A stretch of DNA of 64,000 nt from Christensenella sp. UBA2853. Its GTDB lineage: Bacteria > Bacillota > Clostridia > Christensenellales > Aristaeellaceae. Under the pieces are notes generated by a model that did no database searches, was not told where the DNA came from, and saw only the letters and a list, made by a program, of their open reading frames with translations. A program made the translations under genes and the position numbers. The stretch is from the NCBI GenBank assembly GCA_002350845.1, contig DEFL01000026.1:31448-95447 (forward strand). The letters are read 5' to 3'. This document shows, one piece after another, positions 33,357-42,373 of the stretch (within the stretch, counting starts at the first letter, position 1; every line of letters begins with the position of its first letter).

Positions 33357-33794
33357 ATGGTGACAAACGGCGGATTTCTGGTGACAAAGATCAAACAGCT
33401 CGGCGACCGGATTTTTGAAAAGGTCCTGGCGGAAAAGAACATTGACGCGTTCAACGGCCCCCAGGGCCGCATTCTGTATGTCCTCTGGCAGCAGGACGGC
33501 GTGCCGATCAAGGCGGTCTCCGATGCCTGCGGCCTGGCGATCACGTCCCTGACCACCATGCTCGAGCGCATGGAGAACCAGGGCCTGATTCGGCGGGAAG
33601 CGGACGCAAAGGACCGGCGCAAAACTCTGCTCTACCTGACCGACCGGGCAAGGGCGCTGAAAGAGGAGTATGACGCTGTCTCCGAGGAGATGGGGAGCCT
33701 GTACTACAGGGACTTTACGGAAGAGGAAATCCGGCAGTTCGAAGGGTATCTTGCGCGGATTCAGCACAATCTGGAGGAAAAACTGAAAGCATGA
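33357..33794 (+). CDS. MarR-family regulator of the radical SAM pair
   Basis: The 145-residue protein has the MarR winged-helix layout: IFEKVLAEKNIDAFNGPQGRI, IKAVSDACGLAITSLTTMLERMENQGLI (recognition helix) and READAKDRRKTLLYLTDRA (wing). AGGAG precedes ATG 33357, and that site is inside the inverted repeat, suggesting autorepression. Its last four bases overlap the next gene. I recall MarR genes of this kind described with 'radical SAM mobile pair' proteins; the naming is from memory, not a search. Confidence 0.88.
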   Translation: MVTNGGFLVTKIKQLGDRIFEKVLAEKNIDAFNGPQGRILYVLWQQDGVPIKAVSDACGLAITSLTTMLERMENQGLIRREADAKDRRKTLLYLTDRARALKEEYDAVSEEMGSLYYRDFTEEEIRQFEGYLARIQHNLEEKLKA

Positions 33795-34486
33795 GTGACT
33801 GCATTAAAGACCTGATTCAGAACATGAACCTGGTGATCGGGTGTACGGTGGGCTGCCCGTACTGTTACGCGCGGAACAATGTCCGGCGCTTTCACACGAT
33901 CGACGACTTTTCACAGCCGGAGTTTTTTCCGGGCAAGCTGCGCCTCATGGACAAAGAGCGCCCGCAGAATTTCCTGCTGACCGGGATGAGCGACCTGTCC
34001 GGCTGGAAGGAAGCATGGAGAGAGGAAGTCTTTGAGGCGATCCGGCGGCACCCACAGCATCAGTTTCTCTTTCTCACGAAGCGTCCGGACCTTCTGGACA
34101 TCCATACAGACCTTGAAAACGCCTGGTTTGGCGTGACGGTGACAGGCAAAGCGGATCTGTGGCGCATCGATGCCCTTCGCGAACATGTCAGAGGAGCGCA
34201 CTATCATGTGACATTTGAACCGCTCTTTGACAACCCGGGGGCGGTCAATCTGGAGAACATCGACTGGATCGTGGTGGGCACCATGACCGGCGCGATGAGC
34301 CGGAAGGTGCACACAGAGCCGGAATGGGCGCTGTCGCTCACCCGGCAGGCGCATCAACACCATATTCCCGTCTTCTGGAAAGAGGATCTGGTGCCCGTGA
34401 TGGGCGAGGAGCAGATGGTGCAGGAGCTGCCGGAAGCATTCAACAACGTACTGGAGGCACAGAAAACATGGAACAGCAGGAAATAA
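33791..34486 (+). CDS. Radical SAM mobile pair protein A-like
   Basis: The 231-residue protein contains NLVIGCTVGCPYCYARNNV, a C-x3-C-x2-C motif for a [4Fe-4S] cluster that activates S-adenosylmethionine. It continues with FFPGKLRLMD, FLLTGMSDLSGW and FLFLTKRPDLL, and then FEPLFDNPG, WIVVGTMTGAMS. This matches the DUF5131/phage Gp37-like radical SAM group. The gene overlaps the MarR stop by four bases and the next gene by 19, so all three are translated together. The substrate is unknown. Confidence 0.82.
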   Translation: MSDCIKDLIQNMNLVIGCTVGCPYCYARNNVRRFHTIDDFSQPEFFPGKLRLMDKERPQNFLLTGMSDLSGWKEAWREEVFEAIRRHPQHQFLFLTKRPDLLDIHTDLENAWFGVTVTGKADLWRIDALREHVRGAHYHVTFEPLFDNPGAVNLENIDWIVVGTMTGAMSRKVHTEPEWALSLTRQAHQHHIPVFWKEDLVPVMGEEQMVQELPEAFNNVLEAQKTWNSRK

Positions 34487-35391
34487 AAGTTGGCTTTGTA
34501 CAGACCAAGAGCGTCATGACGAAATCGAACACGCCGCTGGGCGGATACTCGGTCAACACCTATGTGGGCTGCCCGCACGCCTGCCGGTACTGCTATGCGA
34601 GCTTTATGAAGCGGTTTACCGGTCACACCGAGGACTGGGGCACGTTCATGGACGTGAAGGAGTGGCCGGCGATCACCAATCCGGGAAAGTATGCGGGACA
34701 GAAGATCGTGGTAGGCACGGTGACCGACGGCTACAATCCGCTGGAAGCGCAGTACGGAAAGACAAGGCTACTCCTTGAACAGCTCAAGGACAGCGGGGCG
34801 GACATCCTGATCTGCACCAAGTCGGACCTGGTGCTTCGGGATCTGGACCTGCTGCGGGAGATGAATCGGAAGAACCGTCTGACCGTTTCCTGGTCAGTCA
34901 ATACGCTCGATGAGGAATTCAAGAATGACATGGACGCTGCCGTGAGCATTGAACGAAGACTCGCGGCGATGAAGGAAGTCTATGACGCGGGCATCCGCAC
35001 GGTCTGCTTCATCTCTCCCGTGTTCCCCGGACTGACGGATATCGAAGCCATCTTTGAAAAGGCCAGGAACCAGTGCGACCTGATCTGGCTGGAAAACCTG
35101 AACCTGCGGGGCGGATTCAAGGCCGGGATCATGGCGTACATCGCCGAAAAGCATCCGGACCTGCTGCCGCTGTATGAGGAAATCTACAACAGGCGGAACC
35201 GGAGCTATTTTGAGGAACTCGAGAAAAAGGCAGAGCAGATGGCCAAAGCGAATCAGTGCCGTTTTGTGGACAATGAGACGCCCTACGAGCGCGTCCCGCA
35301 GGGGCATCCGACCATTGTCGATTATTTCTACCATGAGGAAGTCCGCGGAACCGGCAACAGCGGTGTGCGGAACAGAAAAACAGCGGAATGA
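34468..35391 (+). CDS. Radical SAM mobile pair protein B-like (spore-photoproduct-lyase-like)
   Basis: The 307-residue protein has TYVGCPHACRYCYASFM (C-x3-C-x2-C), VGTVTDGYNPLEAQYG and TKSDLVLRDLDLL, then CFISPVFPGLTD. This is an SPL-like radical SAM barrel without the C-terminal part of a true photolyase. ATG 34468 was chosen because GGAGG lies 11 bases upstream and a long upstream extension would overlap protein A entirely. It is the third gene of the cassette; A and B may form a heteromer. Confidence 0.82.
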   Translation: MEQQEIKVGFVQTKSVMTKSNTPLGGYSVNTYVGCPHACRYCYASFMKRFTGHTEDWGTFMDVKEWPAITNPGKYAGQKIVVGTVTDGYNPLEAQYGKTRLLLEQLKDSGADILICTKSDLVLRDLDLLREMNRKNRLTVSWSVNTLDEEFKNDMDAAVSIERRLAAMKEVYDAGIRTVCFISPVFPGLTDIEAIFEKARNQCDLIWLENLNLRGGFKAGIMAYIAEKHPDLLPLYEEIYNRRNRSYFEELEKKAEQMAKANQCRFVDNETPYERVPQGHPTIVDYFYHEEVRGTGNSGVRNRKTAE

Positions 35392-35566
35392 AAAGCTTCA
35401 GAGAGGGCTGAAGCACTTGCCGCTCCGGAGGAGAAGGTCTCTGCATCCGGAGCGGTTTTCTCTTTCCTTTCCCGGAACATGCGGCTTTCTGTACAGGCGG
35501 AAGCTTGTGTGTTACAATGTTTTTCCGGAAAGAACTGGATTTCGAAGAGTGAGGAGCGTGAAAACC

Positions 35567-36010
35567 ATGCAGCAGGATCTGCTTTTCTTTCTGGTCATCG
35601 CCGTGCTGCTGTCCGTCGGCGGGGTGACGCTCCTGGTCCTCGGGCTGCGCGGGGTTCGGAGAGACCGCGCCATGAGGGAGCAGGAACGCACGCACACAGA
35701 GGGAAGAATCGCGGAAGTGAATAAGCATCCCGGAACGAGATACAGAAGAGGGAACACCTGGCATCCGGTGGTGGAGTACACGGCAGACGGAAAAACGCTG
35801 AAGGAAGAGAGCACGCTGGGCTACCCGCTGGACAACTTTGAGGTCGGGGAGCAGGTGGACATCTCCTATGACGCGGAGCATCCGGAGCACTTCCACCTGG
35901 AAAAGCTGCTGGACTGGCACACGAAAGCGGACCGGATGACCGTCATTGTCGGCATCCTGTGGGTGATCAGCGCCGTGATCGGGGCCTGGGTGATCGCCTC
36001 TGTGGGCTGA
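35567..36010 (+). CDS. DUF3592-type membrane protein
   Basis: The 147-residue protein has an N-terminal helix (about residues 6-27), a soluble beta-rich DUF3592-like domain (GRIAEVNKHPGTRY, HPVVEYTADGKTL, VGEQVDISYDAEHPEHF) and a C-terminal helix (residues 122-144). GAGGAG precedes ATG 35567. The function is not known. It lies between the radical SAM pair and pepF, likely its own transcript. Confidence 0.72.
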   Translation: MQQDLLFFLVIAVLLSVGGVTLLVLGLRGVRRDRAMREQERTHTEGRIAEVNKHPGTRYRRGNTWHPVVEYTADGKTLKEESTLGYPLDNFEVGEQVDISYDAEHPEHFHLEKLLDWHTKADRMTVIVGILWVISAVIGAWVIASVG

Positions 36011-36084
36011 GGGCCGGCACGGCTGAAATGAAAACAGTGAATAAAAAAGAAACCGTCCGGTGAGGACAGAAAGAGGAAATCAGG

Positions 36085-37896
36085 ATGGAACTCAAGCAGC
36101 GCAAAGATGTCCCCGTGGAGGAGACATGGGACCTGTCCCTGATCTACAGGGATGAACAGGAGATGTGGGATGCCCTGACGGAACTCAAGGCGGCGGTCGC
36201 AAAGTTTGTGGAAACCTATGCGGGAAAGCTCCATACAGCGGATGTGATCGTGCGGTGTCTGGATGAAAGGGAAACAATCCTCCCGAAACTGTCCCGCATC
36301 TGGTCCTATTCCGGACTGGCTGTGGAGACGGATTACACGGACAATAAGCTCCGCGAGCGCGATGAAAAAGTCAGCGATGAGATGACGCGCCTGAATAAGG
36401 ACATGTCCTTTGTGGACAGCGAGATTCTCATGGCCCCGACAGAGGAACTGGAAAAGGCCGTGGGCCTGGCGAAGGGCTGCCGCGTGTACCTGGAGGACCT
36501 GCTCGCGAGAAAAGCGCATATGCTCTCCCCGGAAACGGAGAAAGTCATGGCTGCGCTGGGCCGTGTGTTTGATGTCCCCTATACCGTGTATAACACCATG
36601 AAGCTCGCGGACATCGCCTTTGATCCCTTTACCGTGAACGGAAAAGAGTATCCGCTCGGCTATTCGCTCTTTGAAGACTACTATGAGTCCGACCCGGATA
36701 CGGCGGTCCGCAGGGCTGCCTTCCGCGCATTTTCGGACACCCTGAAAAAGTATGAAAACACGACGGCCGCGGCCTACAACGCCTGTGTGTCCCAGGAAAA
36801 GACCCTCTCGGAGCTGCGCGGGTTTGACAATGTGTTTGACTCGCTGCTCTTTGGCCAGAAGGTCACGCGCGAAATGTACGACCGGCAGATCGATGTCATC
36901 ACCGAGCGCCTGGCTCCGCATATGCGCCGGTACGCACGGCTGCTGAAGAAAAAGCACGGCCTCGATAAAATGACCTTTGCCGATCTCAAGGTCGCGCTGG
37001 ATCCGGAGTATGATCCGAAGGTCACCATTGAGGAGTCGCATAAGATCGTCCGCGAAAGCCTGGCCATCCTCGGTGAAGACTATGTGCAGATGGTGGACCG
37101 CGCCTACCGCGAGCGCTGGATTGACTTTGCGAGAAACGTTGGCAAGAGCACCGGCGGCTTCTGCTCGGGCGTCTTCCGCCAGAACTCCTTCATTCTCCTG
37201 AACTGGAATGAGCGCATGTCGGATGTCTTCACGGTCGCGCACGAACTCGGGCACGCCGGACAGGAAATGTACAGCGATGCCGCGCAGTCCTATTATGATG
37301 CGGAACCGTCCACCTACCTTGTGGAAGCGCCTTCCACGATGAATGAGCTCCTCATGGCCAATCACCTGCTCTCCACCAGTCAGGACAAGCGTTTCCGCCG
37401 CTGGGTACTTTCCAGCCTGGTGACCAATACGTATTACCACAACTTTGTCACGCACCTCCGGGAAGCCTGGTATCAGAGGGAAGTCTATAAGATCATCGAC
37501 GAGGGTGGCAGCGTGAACGCCGATATCCTGGATGATCTCTTCCGCAAAAACCTCGAGCTGTTCTGGGGCGAGGATGTGGAACTGCCGGACGGCGCGGAAC
37601 TGACCTGGATGCGCCAGCCGCATTACTATATGGGTCTGTATTCCTATACCTACTCTGCCGGCCTCACCGTGGCCACCCAGGCCATGCTGCGCATCCGTGA
37701 GGAAGGCGAGAGCGCGGTGCAGGACTGGAAAAAGTTCCTGGCCGCGGGCGGATCCAAGGCACCGGTGGAGATGGCGAAGATCGCAGGCTTTGATATCTCC
37801 AATGACGGCCCCCTCAATGCCACGATTGACTACATCGGCTCCCTGATCGATGAAATCTGCACCCTGACAGAAGAAATTGACGGTATCACCCTGTAA
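36085..37896 (+). CDS. pepF: Oligoendopeptidase F (M3 family)
   Basis: The 603-residue cytoplasmic zinc metallopeptidase carries HELGHAG with the HEXXH site at residues 386-390, followed by the third-ligand Glu region VEAPSTMNELLM near 414. The overall layout of helical lobes is normal for PepF/M3 enzymes, which degrade short peptides. AGAGGAAATC precedes ATG 36085. A terminator follows the stop. It is monocistronic. Confidence 0.93.
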   Translation: MELKQRKDVPVEETWDLSLIYRDEQEMWDALTELKAAVAKFVETYAGKLHTADVIVRCLDERETILPKLSRIWSYSGLAVETDYTDNKLRERDEKVSDEMTRLNKDMSFVDSEILMAPTEELEKAVGLAKGCRVYLEDLLARKAHMLSPETEKVMAALGRVFDVPYTVYNTMKLADIAFDPFTVNGKEYPLGYSLFEDYYESDPDTAVRRAAFRAFSDTLKKYENTTAAAYNACVSQEKTLSELRGFDNVFDSLLFGQKVTREMYDRQIDVITERLAPHMRRYARLLKKKHGLDKMTFADLKVALDPEYDPKVTIEESHKIVRESLAILGEDYVQMVDRAYRERWIDFARNVGKSTGGFCSGVFRQNSFILLNWNERMSDVFTVAHELGHAGQEMYSDAAQSYYDAEPSTYLVEAPSTMNELLMANHLLSTSQDKRFRRWVLSSLVTNTYYHNFVTHLREAWYQREVYKIIDEGGSVNADILDDLFRKNLELFWGEDVELPDGAELTWMRQPHYYMGLYSYTYSAGLTVATQAMLRIREEGESAVQDWKKFLAAGGSKAPVEMAKIAGFDISNDGPLNATIDYIGSLIDEICTLTEEIDGITL

Positions 37897-37945
37897 GGAC
37901 AGCCCCGCCCTCTCAGGCGGCATGTCCTCAGCCCTATGCAAAGCA

Positions 37946-37984
37946 GCAGCCAGTTCGGGACAAACGCCCGGACTGGCTGTTTTC
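37946..37984 (+). terminator. Intrinsic terminator after pepF
   Basis: CAGCCAGT (37947-37954) pairs with ACTGGCTG (37972-37979), with an inner CGGG/CCCG pair and TTTT at the end. Confidence 0.75.
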
Positions 37985-38031
37985 CATTCGTTCCATTGTC
38001 AGGATGCCGTGAGGCTCAGAAAAACATCTGT

Positions 38032-38463
38032 TCAGGAACGCGATGCGAATCGTGCATTGGCCTTGGCCTGCAGGGAATCGGGCGGGAGTTCCATGATTTC
38101 CAGGGCGTTCCCGTCCGGGTCATGCGTCCAGAACATGCGGCACCTGGATTTCCCGAGACGGACATCGGTGTCGAGCGGTCCGCCCCGCTCCTTCACGGTC
38201 GCATAGGCCTTTTCGACGTCCTCTGTTTCCAGGCAGATGTGGCACATGCCGATCACATCCTGCCCGGAGAGCGGCGGTCTTGAGCCGTTGGCAAAGATTT
38301 CGATAAACTGACTTTGCGCAATGTAGACATAGACCGTGGAGACATTCCCATGGTCATCTGTCATGCGGAACGCTTCGGGCAGGCCCAGCACTTCGGTGTA
38401 GAAGTGCACGGTCTTCATGAGATCGGCGGCCCGGACGGCAATGTGGGAAAGTCCGCGGATCAC
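38032..38463 (-). other. Internal start and VOC-domain reading segment
   Basis: GTG 38463 follows AAGGAAGAG by about six bases and opens IRGLSHIAVRAADLMKTVHF, the usual beginning of free-standing VOC proteins. It may permit separate production of a 143-residue glyoxalase-like protein from the fused gene. Confidence 0.5.
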
Positions 38464-40329
38464 AGGACACTCTTCCTTATGTTCATTTTTCTGGGATGGG
38501 TCATCTGTTTCGGCCAGGGGAAGTTCTGTCATGCGCAGTTTTGCGTGCCCGTAGGGGATGAGTTCCATGGATCGGGACGGGCCGACTGCCTGTTTGGACG
38601 CCGGAAAAGCGGAGGGCACCGAGTCGTATCCGTCTGCCCACTCCCAGGAGATGGGAGCGAGCTGCGCGTGCAGGACAACGGGCGGACAGGCCATGGAAAA
38701 GGGCGTGGCGGAGAGCGGTCTCTCTTCCACGGTCAGGTCAGGGGAAGCAAAGCCGAACCGCCATTCGGACTGCGGCTCGAATGCCCAGTCACAGTAGGGG
38801 AACTTTCGCTCCACACCGTCCCGGACGTACTCCCGGCGGTGCGCCGCCATCTGAAGGGGGAGCGAAAAGACGAGCGGGCCGTATTCTGCCGCCTGCATGC
38901 CCTGCGGGCGGGACACCAGATGCGGCGCATCGGTCAGGGTGAGGTGCAGGGTTTCCGTGCCGTGCCAGCGCTTTTGGAATTTCAGGTGGCCCTCCTCAGG
39001 GTGGACAGGTTTTCCGTTGACCAGCACCTCCCTGGCCCAGAGGGGGATGCGGATGGACAGCGCAAAATCCGCATCCTCTGCCTGCACCGTGATGTCAGCG
39101 CAAAAGCGGAAGGGATACTCGCTGTCGATCCGGAGAAACACGGGCTGTCCGCCGATGTCTGTGTGCACGCTGCAGGGCAGGAGATGCGCGAGCACGAGTC
39201 CCTCATCGGTCTTCTGGACCGCACGCATCGCGAGTTTCGGCCATCCCTGGCCCATGTTGGCCGTGCAGCAGCCGTAGTTGGGCTCAAGGCCGAACACATG
39301 GGATTCACTGCCGTTGGTGCGGAAAAAGGACTTTCCGGGGAAGGGGACACAGGAGACCTGGTTGACCATCTGGTCATACTGGTGAGCCCACATGTCCTCG
39401 GTGAAGGTGGCCGGCAGCGCGTTGAAGGCGGCCTTTTCCAGCCGGTCGGCCCAGATGCTGTCCCCGGACACACTGTAGAGCCATTCAAAGCTGTACATCA
39501 TTTCGACCACGGCGCACAGCTCGGTGCCCTGCTGATTGCCAAGGCCTGACAGGCATTCATCGCCGGTGAGCGTGCCGACGGCCGTCCCGTTATATTCTGT
39601 GAGGAACTGCCAGAGCTGCTCGGGCGTGTCATTTATGGGGCGGTTCTGCACAAGAGAAAGGAGCGCCTCATATTTGAGCATCATGGCGATGTTGACGATG
39701 TGCGTTTCATACGTCCACTCATTCAGGGGACGCTTCCACCGTTCCATGAAGGAGGGATAGTCCGCTCCCTGAGCAAGGAGCAGGTCCCCAAGCTCCGTCA
39801 TCCACTGTTCAGGGCAGCGGTCCATCAGGTGGAGAAGCGGGATCAGACCTTCAAACCAGCGGAACCGTCCCCAGTTTTCCAGCCTGACGGTACCGGATGC
39901 GAGCAGGTCATGCAGGTTTTTCATGGTTCTGTAAAGGGAGCGCTCGGCCCGTTCATCCTCCATGCAGGAGGCATACACCGCGAGCACTTTGCCGATGAGC
40001 AGCACGGCCCAGAGATCATAGCCTTTGCGCTCCTCCTGGCTGCAGGGGCAGATCCACCCGTCCTCCTGCTGGCGGTCCATGATGGCGTTCATATACCGCC
40101 TGGCCCGGGCGGTCAGATCTTCATCCCGGAGAAGGCAGGCCAGCGGGATAAACCCGTCGAGCCAGTAGGGAACGCGCTCCCAGCCCTCCCGGTCTCCGCC
40201 GATCCACGCGCTGTCGCGGACATCCGGCCATACCCGGTCCAGGTTTCCCGCGAGCCCTTCGGCCTGGATTTCCAGCTGACGCTTCAGCCAGCCCTCGGGC
40301 TGAAGATCGTGATACAGGATGCGGTTCAT
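38032..40329 (-). CDS. Fusion of GH127-like glycosidase with VOC (glyoxalase-fold) domain
   Basis: Residues 1 to about 600 form a GH127/DUF1680-like (alpha/alpha)6 barrel: WERVPYWLDGFIPLA, GTELCAVVEMMYSFEWL near 268 and NYGCCTANMGQGWPKL near 355 give the Glu and Cys pair of the family. After a polar linker, residues 623-765 are a VOC domain (GLSHIAVRAADLMKTVHFYT, GMCHICLETED, DPDGNALEIME) with a His and a Glu that could bind metal. At 38463 an in-frame GTG follows AAGGAAGAG, the start a separate VOC gene would use. The arrangement suggests two neighbouring genes that merged by loss of a stop codon. Both may still be made. Confidence 0.75.
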   Translation of the reverse strand: MNRILYHDLQPEGWLKRQLEIQAEGLAGNLDRVWPDVRDSAWIGGDREGWERVPYWLDGFIPLACLLRDEDLTARARRYMNAIMDRQQEDGWICPCSQEERKGYDLWAVLLIGKVLAVYASCMEDERAERSLYRTMKNLHDLLASGTVRLENWGRFRWFEGLIPLLHLMDRCPEQWMTELGDLLLAQGADYPSFMERWKRPLNEWTYETHIVNIAMMLKYEALLSLVQNRPINDTPEQLWQFLTEYNGTAVGTLTGDECLSGLGNQQGTELCAVVEMMYSFEWLYSVSGDSIWADRLEKAAFNALPATFTEDMWAHQYDQMVNQVSCVPFPGKSFFRTNGSESHVFGLEPNYGCCTANMGQGWPKLAMRAVQKTDEGLVLAHLLPCSVHTDIGGQPVFLRIDSEYPFRFCADITVQAEDADFALSIRIPLWAREVLVNGKPVHPEEGHLKFQKRWHGTETLHLTLTDAPHLVSRPQGMQAAEYGPLVFSLPLQMAAHRREYVRDGVERKFPYCDWAFEPQSEWRFGFASPDLTVEERPLSATPFSMACPPVVLHAQLAPISWEWADGYDSVPSAFPASKQAVGPSRSMELIPYGHAKLRMTELPLAETDDPSQKNEHKEECPVIRGLSHIAVRAADLMKTVHFYTEVLGLPEAFRMTDDHGNVSTVYVYIAQSQFIEIFANGSRPPLSGQDVIGMCHICLETEDVEKAYATVKERGGPLDTDVRLGKSRCRMFWTHDPDGNALEIMELPPDSLQAKANARFASRS

Positions 40330-40463
40330 GTCAAATTGCCTCCTTTTGACGGGTGTGCCCGGTGAAACGATTACAGATCCTCTGCCGTGGAGACAGCACG
40401 GATCTCAGGGAATGCGCCGGGCACTGGAAAGTCTTTTGTTTTTTTGTCCTTCAGGTACTTTTC

Positions 40464-40491
40464 ATTGTATCAGATCAGGGTGCTTCGTCAA
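40464..40491 (-). promoter_or_regulatory. Promoter of the GH127-VOC gene
   Basis: On the minus strand TTGACG (40491-40486) and TACAAT (40469-40464) are 16 bases apart, facing away from the plus-strand promoter 32 bases to its right. Confidence 0.55.
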
Positions 40492-40519
40492 GACACTCTG
40501 TATCCGGAGAGGACAGGTG

Positions 40520-40528
40520 TGATATAAT
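40520..40528 (+). promoter_or_regulatory. Extended -10 promoter of the GH2 gene
   Basis: TGATATAAT (40520-40528) is a TG-N-TATAAT extended -10 element; no clear -35 box lies 17 bases upstream. Confidence 0.55.
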
Positions 40529-40593
40529 GGCCGGGACAGCCGTCCTGGGAAGGCTGGAGGAAAGCATGAAAGAAAAAAAGGAGGCCATGCCCC

Positions 40594-42318
40594 ATGTGTG
40601 CAATGCCGCGTCCGGAATACCCGCGTCCTCAGTTTGCGCGGGAAAACTGGCAGAATCTGAATGGTTTCTGGGAGTTTGAGCAGGACCCCGGTGCATCCGG
40701 CCGGGAGAGAGGAATGGTGGACCGGAAGGAACCCTACAGCAGCAGGATTCTTGTGCCGTTCTGCCCGGAAAGCGTGCTCTCGGGCATCGGCTGCACGGAT
40801 TTCATGCCGGCCGTCTGGTACCGGAGATCCTTTGATCTCCCCGGGGAAACCCTGGAGGGACGGGTTCTTCTGCATTTCGGCGCCGTGGACCATGACTGCG
40901 AAGTGTGGATCAACGGACAGTCCGTCGGAACACACCGGGGCGGGTATACGCCGTTTGTCTTTGACATCACAAAGGCTGTGCGCGCGGGGGACAACACCGT
41001 CACCGTGTTTGCGCAGGATGACACGCGCTCTCCTCTCACGCCGTCCGGCAAACAGAGCACGCGGTATCATTCGGCGGGCTGCCACTATACACGCACCACG
41101 GGGATCTGGCAGACAGTATGGATCGAATGGGTTCCGGAAACGTATCTGAAGAGCCTCAGGCTTGTGCCGGACGCTCAGAACGGAACGGTGGCCCTGGAGG
41201 CGCACCTGGAGGGGTACAGAGAGGGCACGGTGCTGGAAGCGCGCGCCCTTCTGGACGGAAGCGAGCAGGCAAAAGTCACCGTGAAGGCCGCAGCCCCGGT
41301 CGTCAGCACGCTGCTTGCGGTCCGGGAGGTCAGGCTGTGGGAGCCCGGTGTACCGGTGCTCTATGACCTGGAGCTCACGCTGCGCACAGGCGACGGAAAG
41401 GAAGACCGGGTCAGGAGCTATTTCGGGCTGCGCACGGTTTCCTTTGACGGGAAGGCGTGCCTGATCAACGGGCATCCGGTCTTCCAGCGGCTGGTGCTCG
41501 ATCAGGGATTCTACCCGGACGGCATCTACACAGCGCCGAGTGACGAAGCACTCAAACGGGATATTGAACTCTCCATGGACCTTGGCTTTAACGGCGCACG
41601 GCTGCATCAGAAGGTCTTTGAACCGCGCTTCCTGTACTGGGCCGACCGGCTCGGGTATCTGGTGTGGGGCGAAATGCCCTCCTGGGGTCTGGAGCCTTCG
41701 CTTCCCGGCGCGCTCGCGGCTTTCCTGCCCGAATGGATGGAAGCGGTGGAGCGGGATTTCAACGCGCCGAGCGTCATCGGGTGGTGTCCGTTCAATGAAG
41801 TCTGGGGCGAAAGCGGAAGGGGCTGCATGGAAGAGACGCTTGCCCTCATCTACCGTGTGACCAAAGCGCTGGACCCCACGCGCCCGGTGATCGATACCAG
41901 CGGCGGATTCCATGGACTGACGGATATCTATGATACGCACGACTATGAGCAGGACGGGCAGATCTTTGCCAAGCGCTACCGCCCGGGCAGCGCGCTGTAT
42001 GATGAGCGCGAGGGCCGGCAGCACTATGACGGGGAGAAGCCGGTCATGGTCAGCGAATACGGCGGCATCCGCTGGGCGGATACCGGGGAAGGCTGGGGGT
42101 ACGGCGCAGCGCCGAAGACGAAGGAAGAATTCCTGGAGCGCTTCGCCTCCCTGACTGAGACCCTGCTTCGCAATCCGGATCACATGGGACTGTGCTACAC
42201 GCAGCTCTATGACGTGGAGCAGGAGAAAAACGGGCTGTACCGCTATGACCGGACACCGAAGTTTGAAGCTGCTGAGATCGCGCGTGCGCTCAGGGAAAAA
42301 GCCGCCATTGAAGAATAA
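40594..42318 (+). CDS. Glycoside hydrolase family 2 enzyme
   Basis: The 574-residue protein has the GH2 order of a sugar-binding jelly-roll (WYRRSFDLPGETL), an immunoglobulin-like domain (about 185-270) and a TIM barrel. The acid/base Glu is in FNEVWGE near residue 402 and the nucleophile Glu in SEYGG near 488. GH2 enzymes are beta-galactosidases, beta-mannosidases or beta-glucuronidases; the subtype is not clear. GGAGG precedes ATG 40594. It is divergent from the GH127-VOC gene, with both promoters visible. Confidence 0.88.
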   Translation: MCAMPRPEYPRPQFARENWQNLNGFWEFEQDPGASGRERGMVDRKEPYSSRILVPFCPESVLSGIGCTDFMPAVWYRRSFDLPGETLEGRVLLHFGAVDHDCEVWINGQSVGTHRGGYTPFVFDITKAVRAGDNTVTVFAQDDTRSPLTPSGKQSTRYHSAGCHYTRTTGIWQTVWIEWVPETYLKSLRLVPDAQNGTVALEAHLEGYREGTVLEARALLDGSEQAKVTVKAAAPVVSTLLAVREVRLWEPGVPVLYDLELTLRTGDGKEDRVRSYFGLRTVSFDGKACLINGHPVFQRLVLDQGFYPDGIYTAPSDEALKRDIELSMDLGFNGARLHQKVFEPRFLYWADRLGYLVWGEMPSWGLEPSLPGALAAFLPEWMEAVERDFNAPSVIGWCPFNEVWGESGRGCMEETLALIYRVTKALDPTRPVIDTSGGFHGLTDIYDTHDYEQDGQIFAKRYRPGSALYDEREGRQHYDGEKPVMVSEYGGIRWADTGEGWGYGAAPKTKEEFLERFASLTETLLRNPDHMGLCYTQLYDVEQEKNGLYRYDRTPKFEAAEIARALREKAAIEE

Positions 42319-42373
42319 ACGACCGGGGCATCCCGGAAAAAGCATGAACGGAAGAACTGAAGGAGGCACCGCC

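Noticed and set aside
35866..37941. 691-codon minus-strand open frame
   Set aside because: It is antisense to pepF, which carries the zinc site and normal length.
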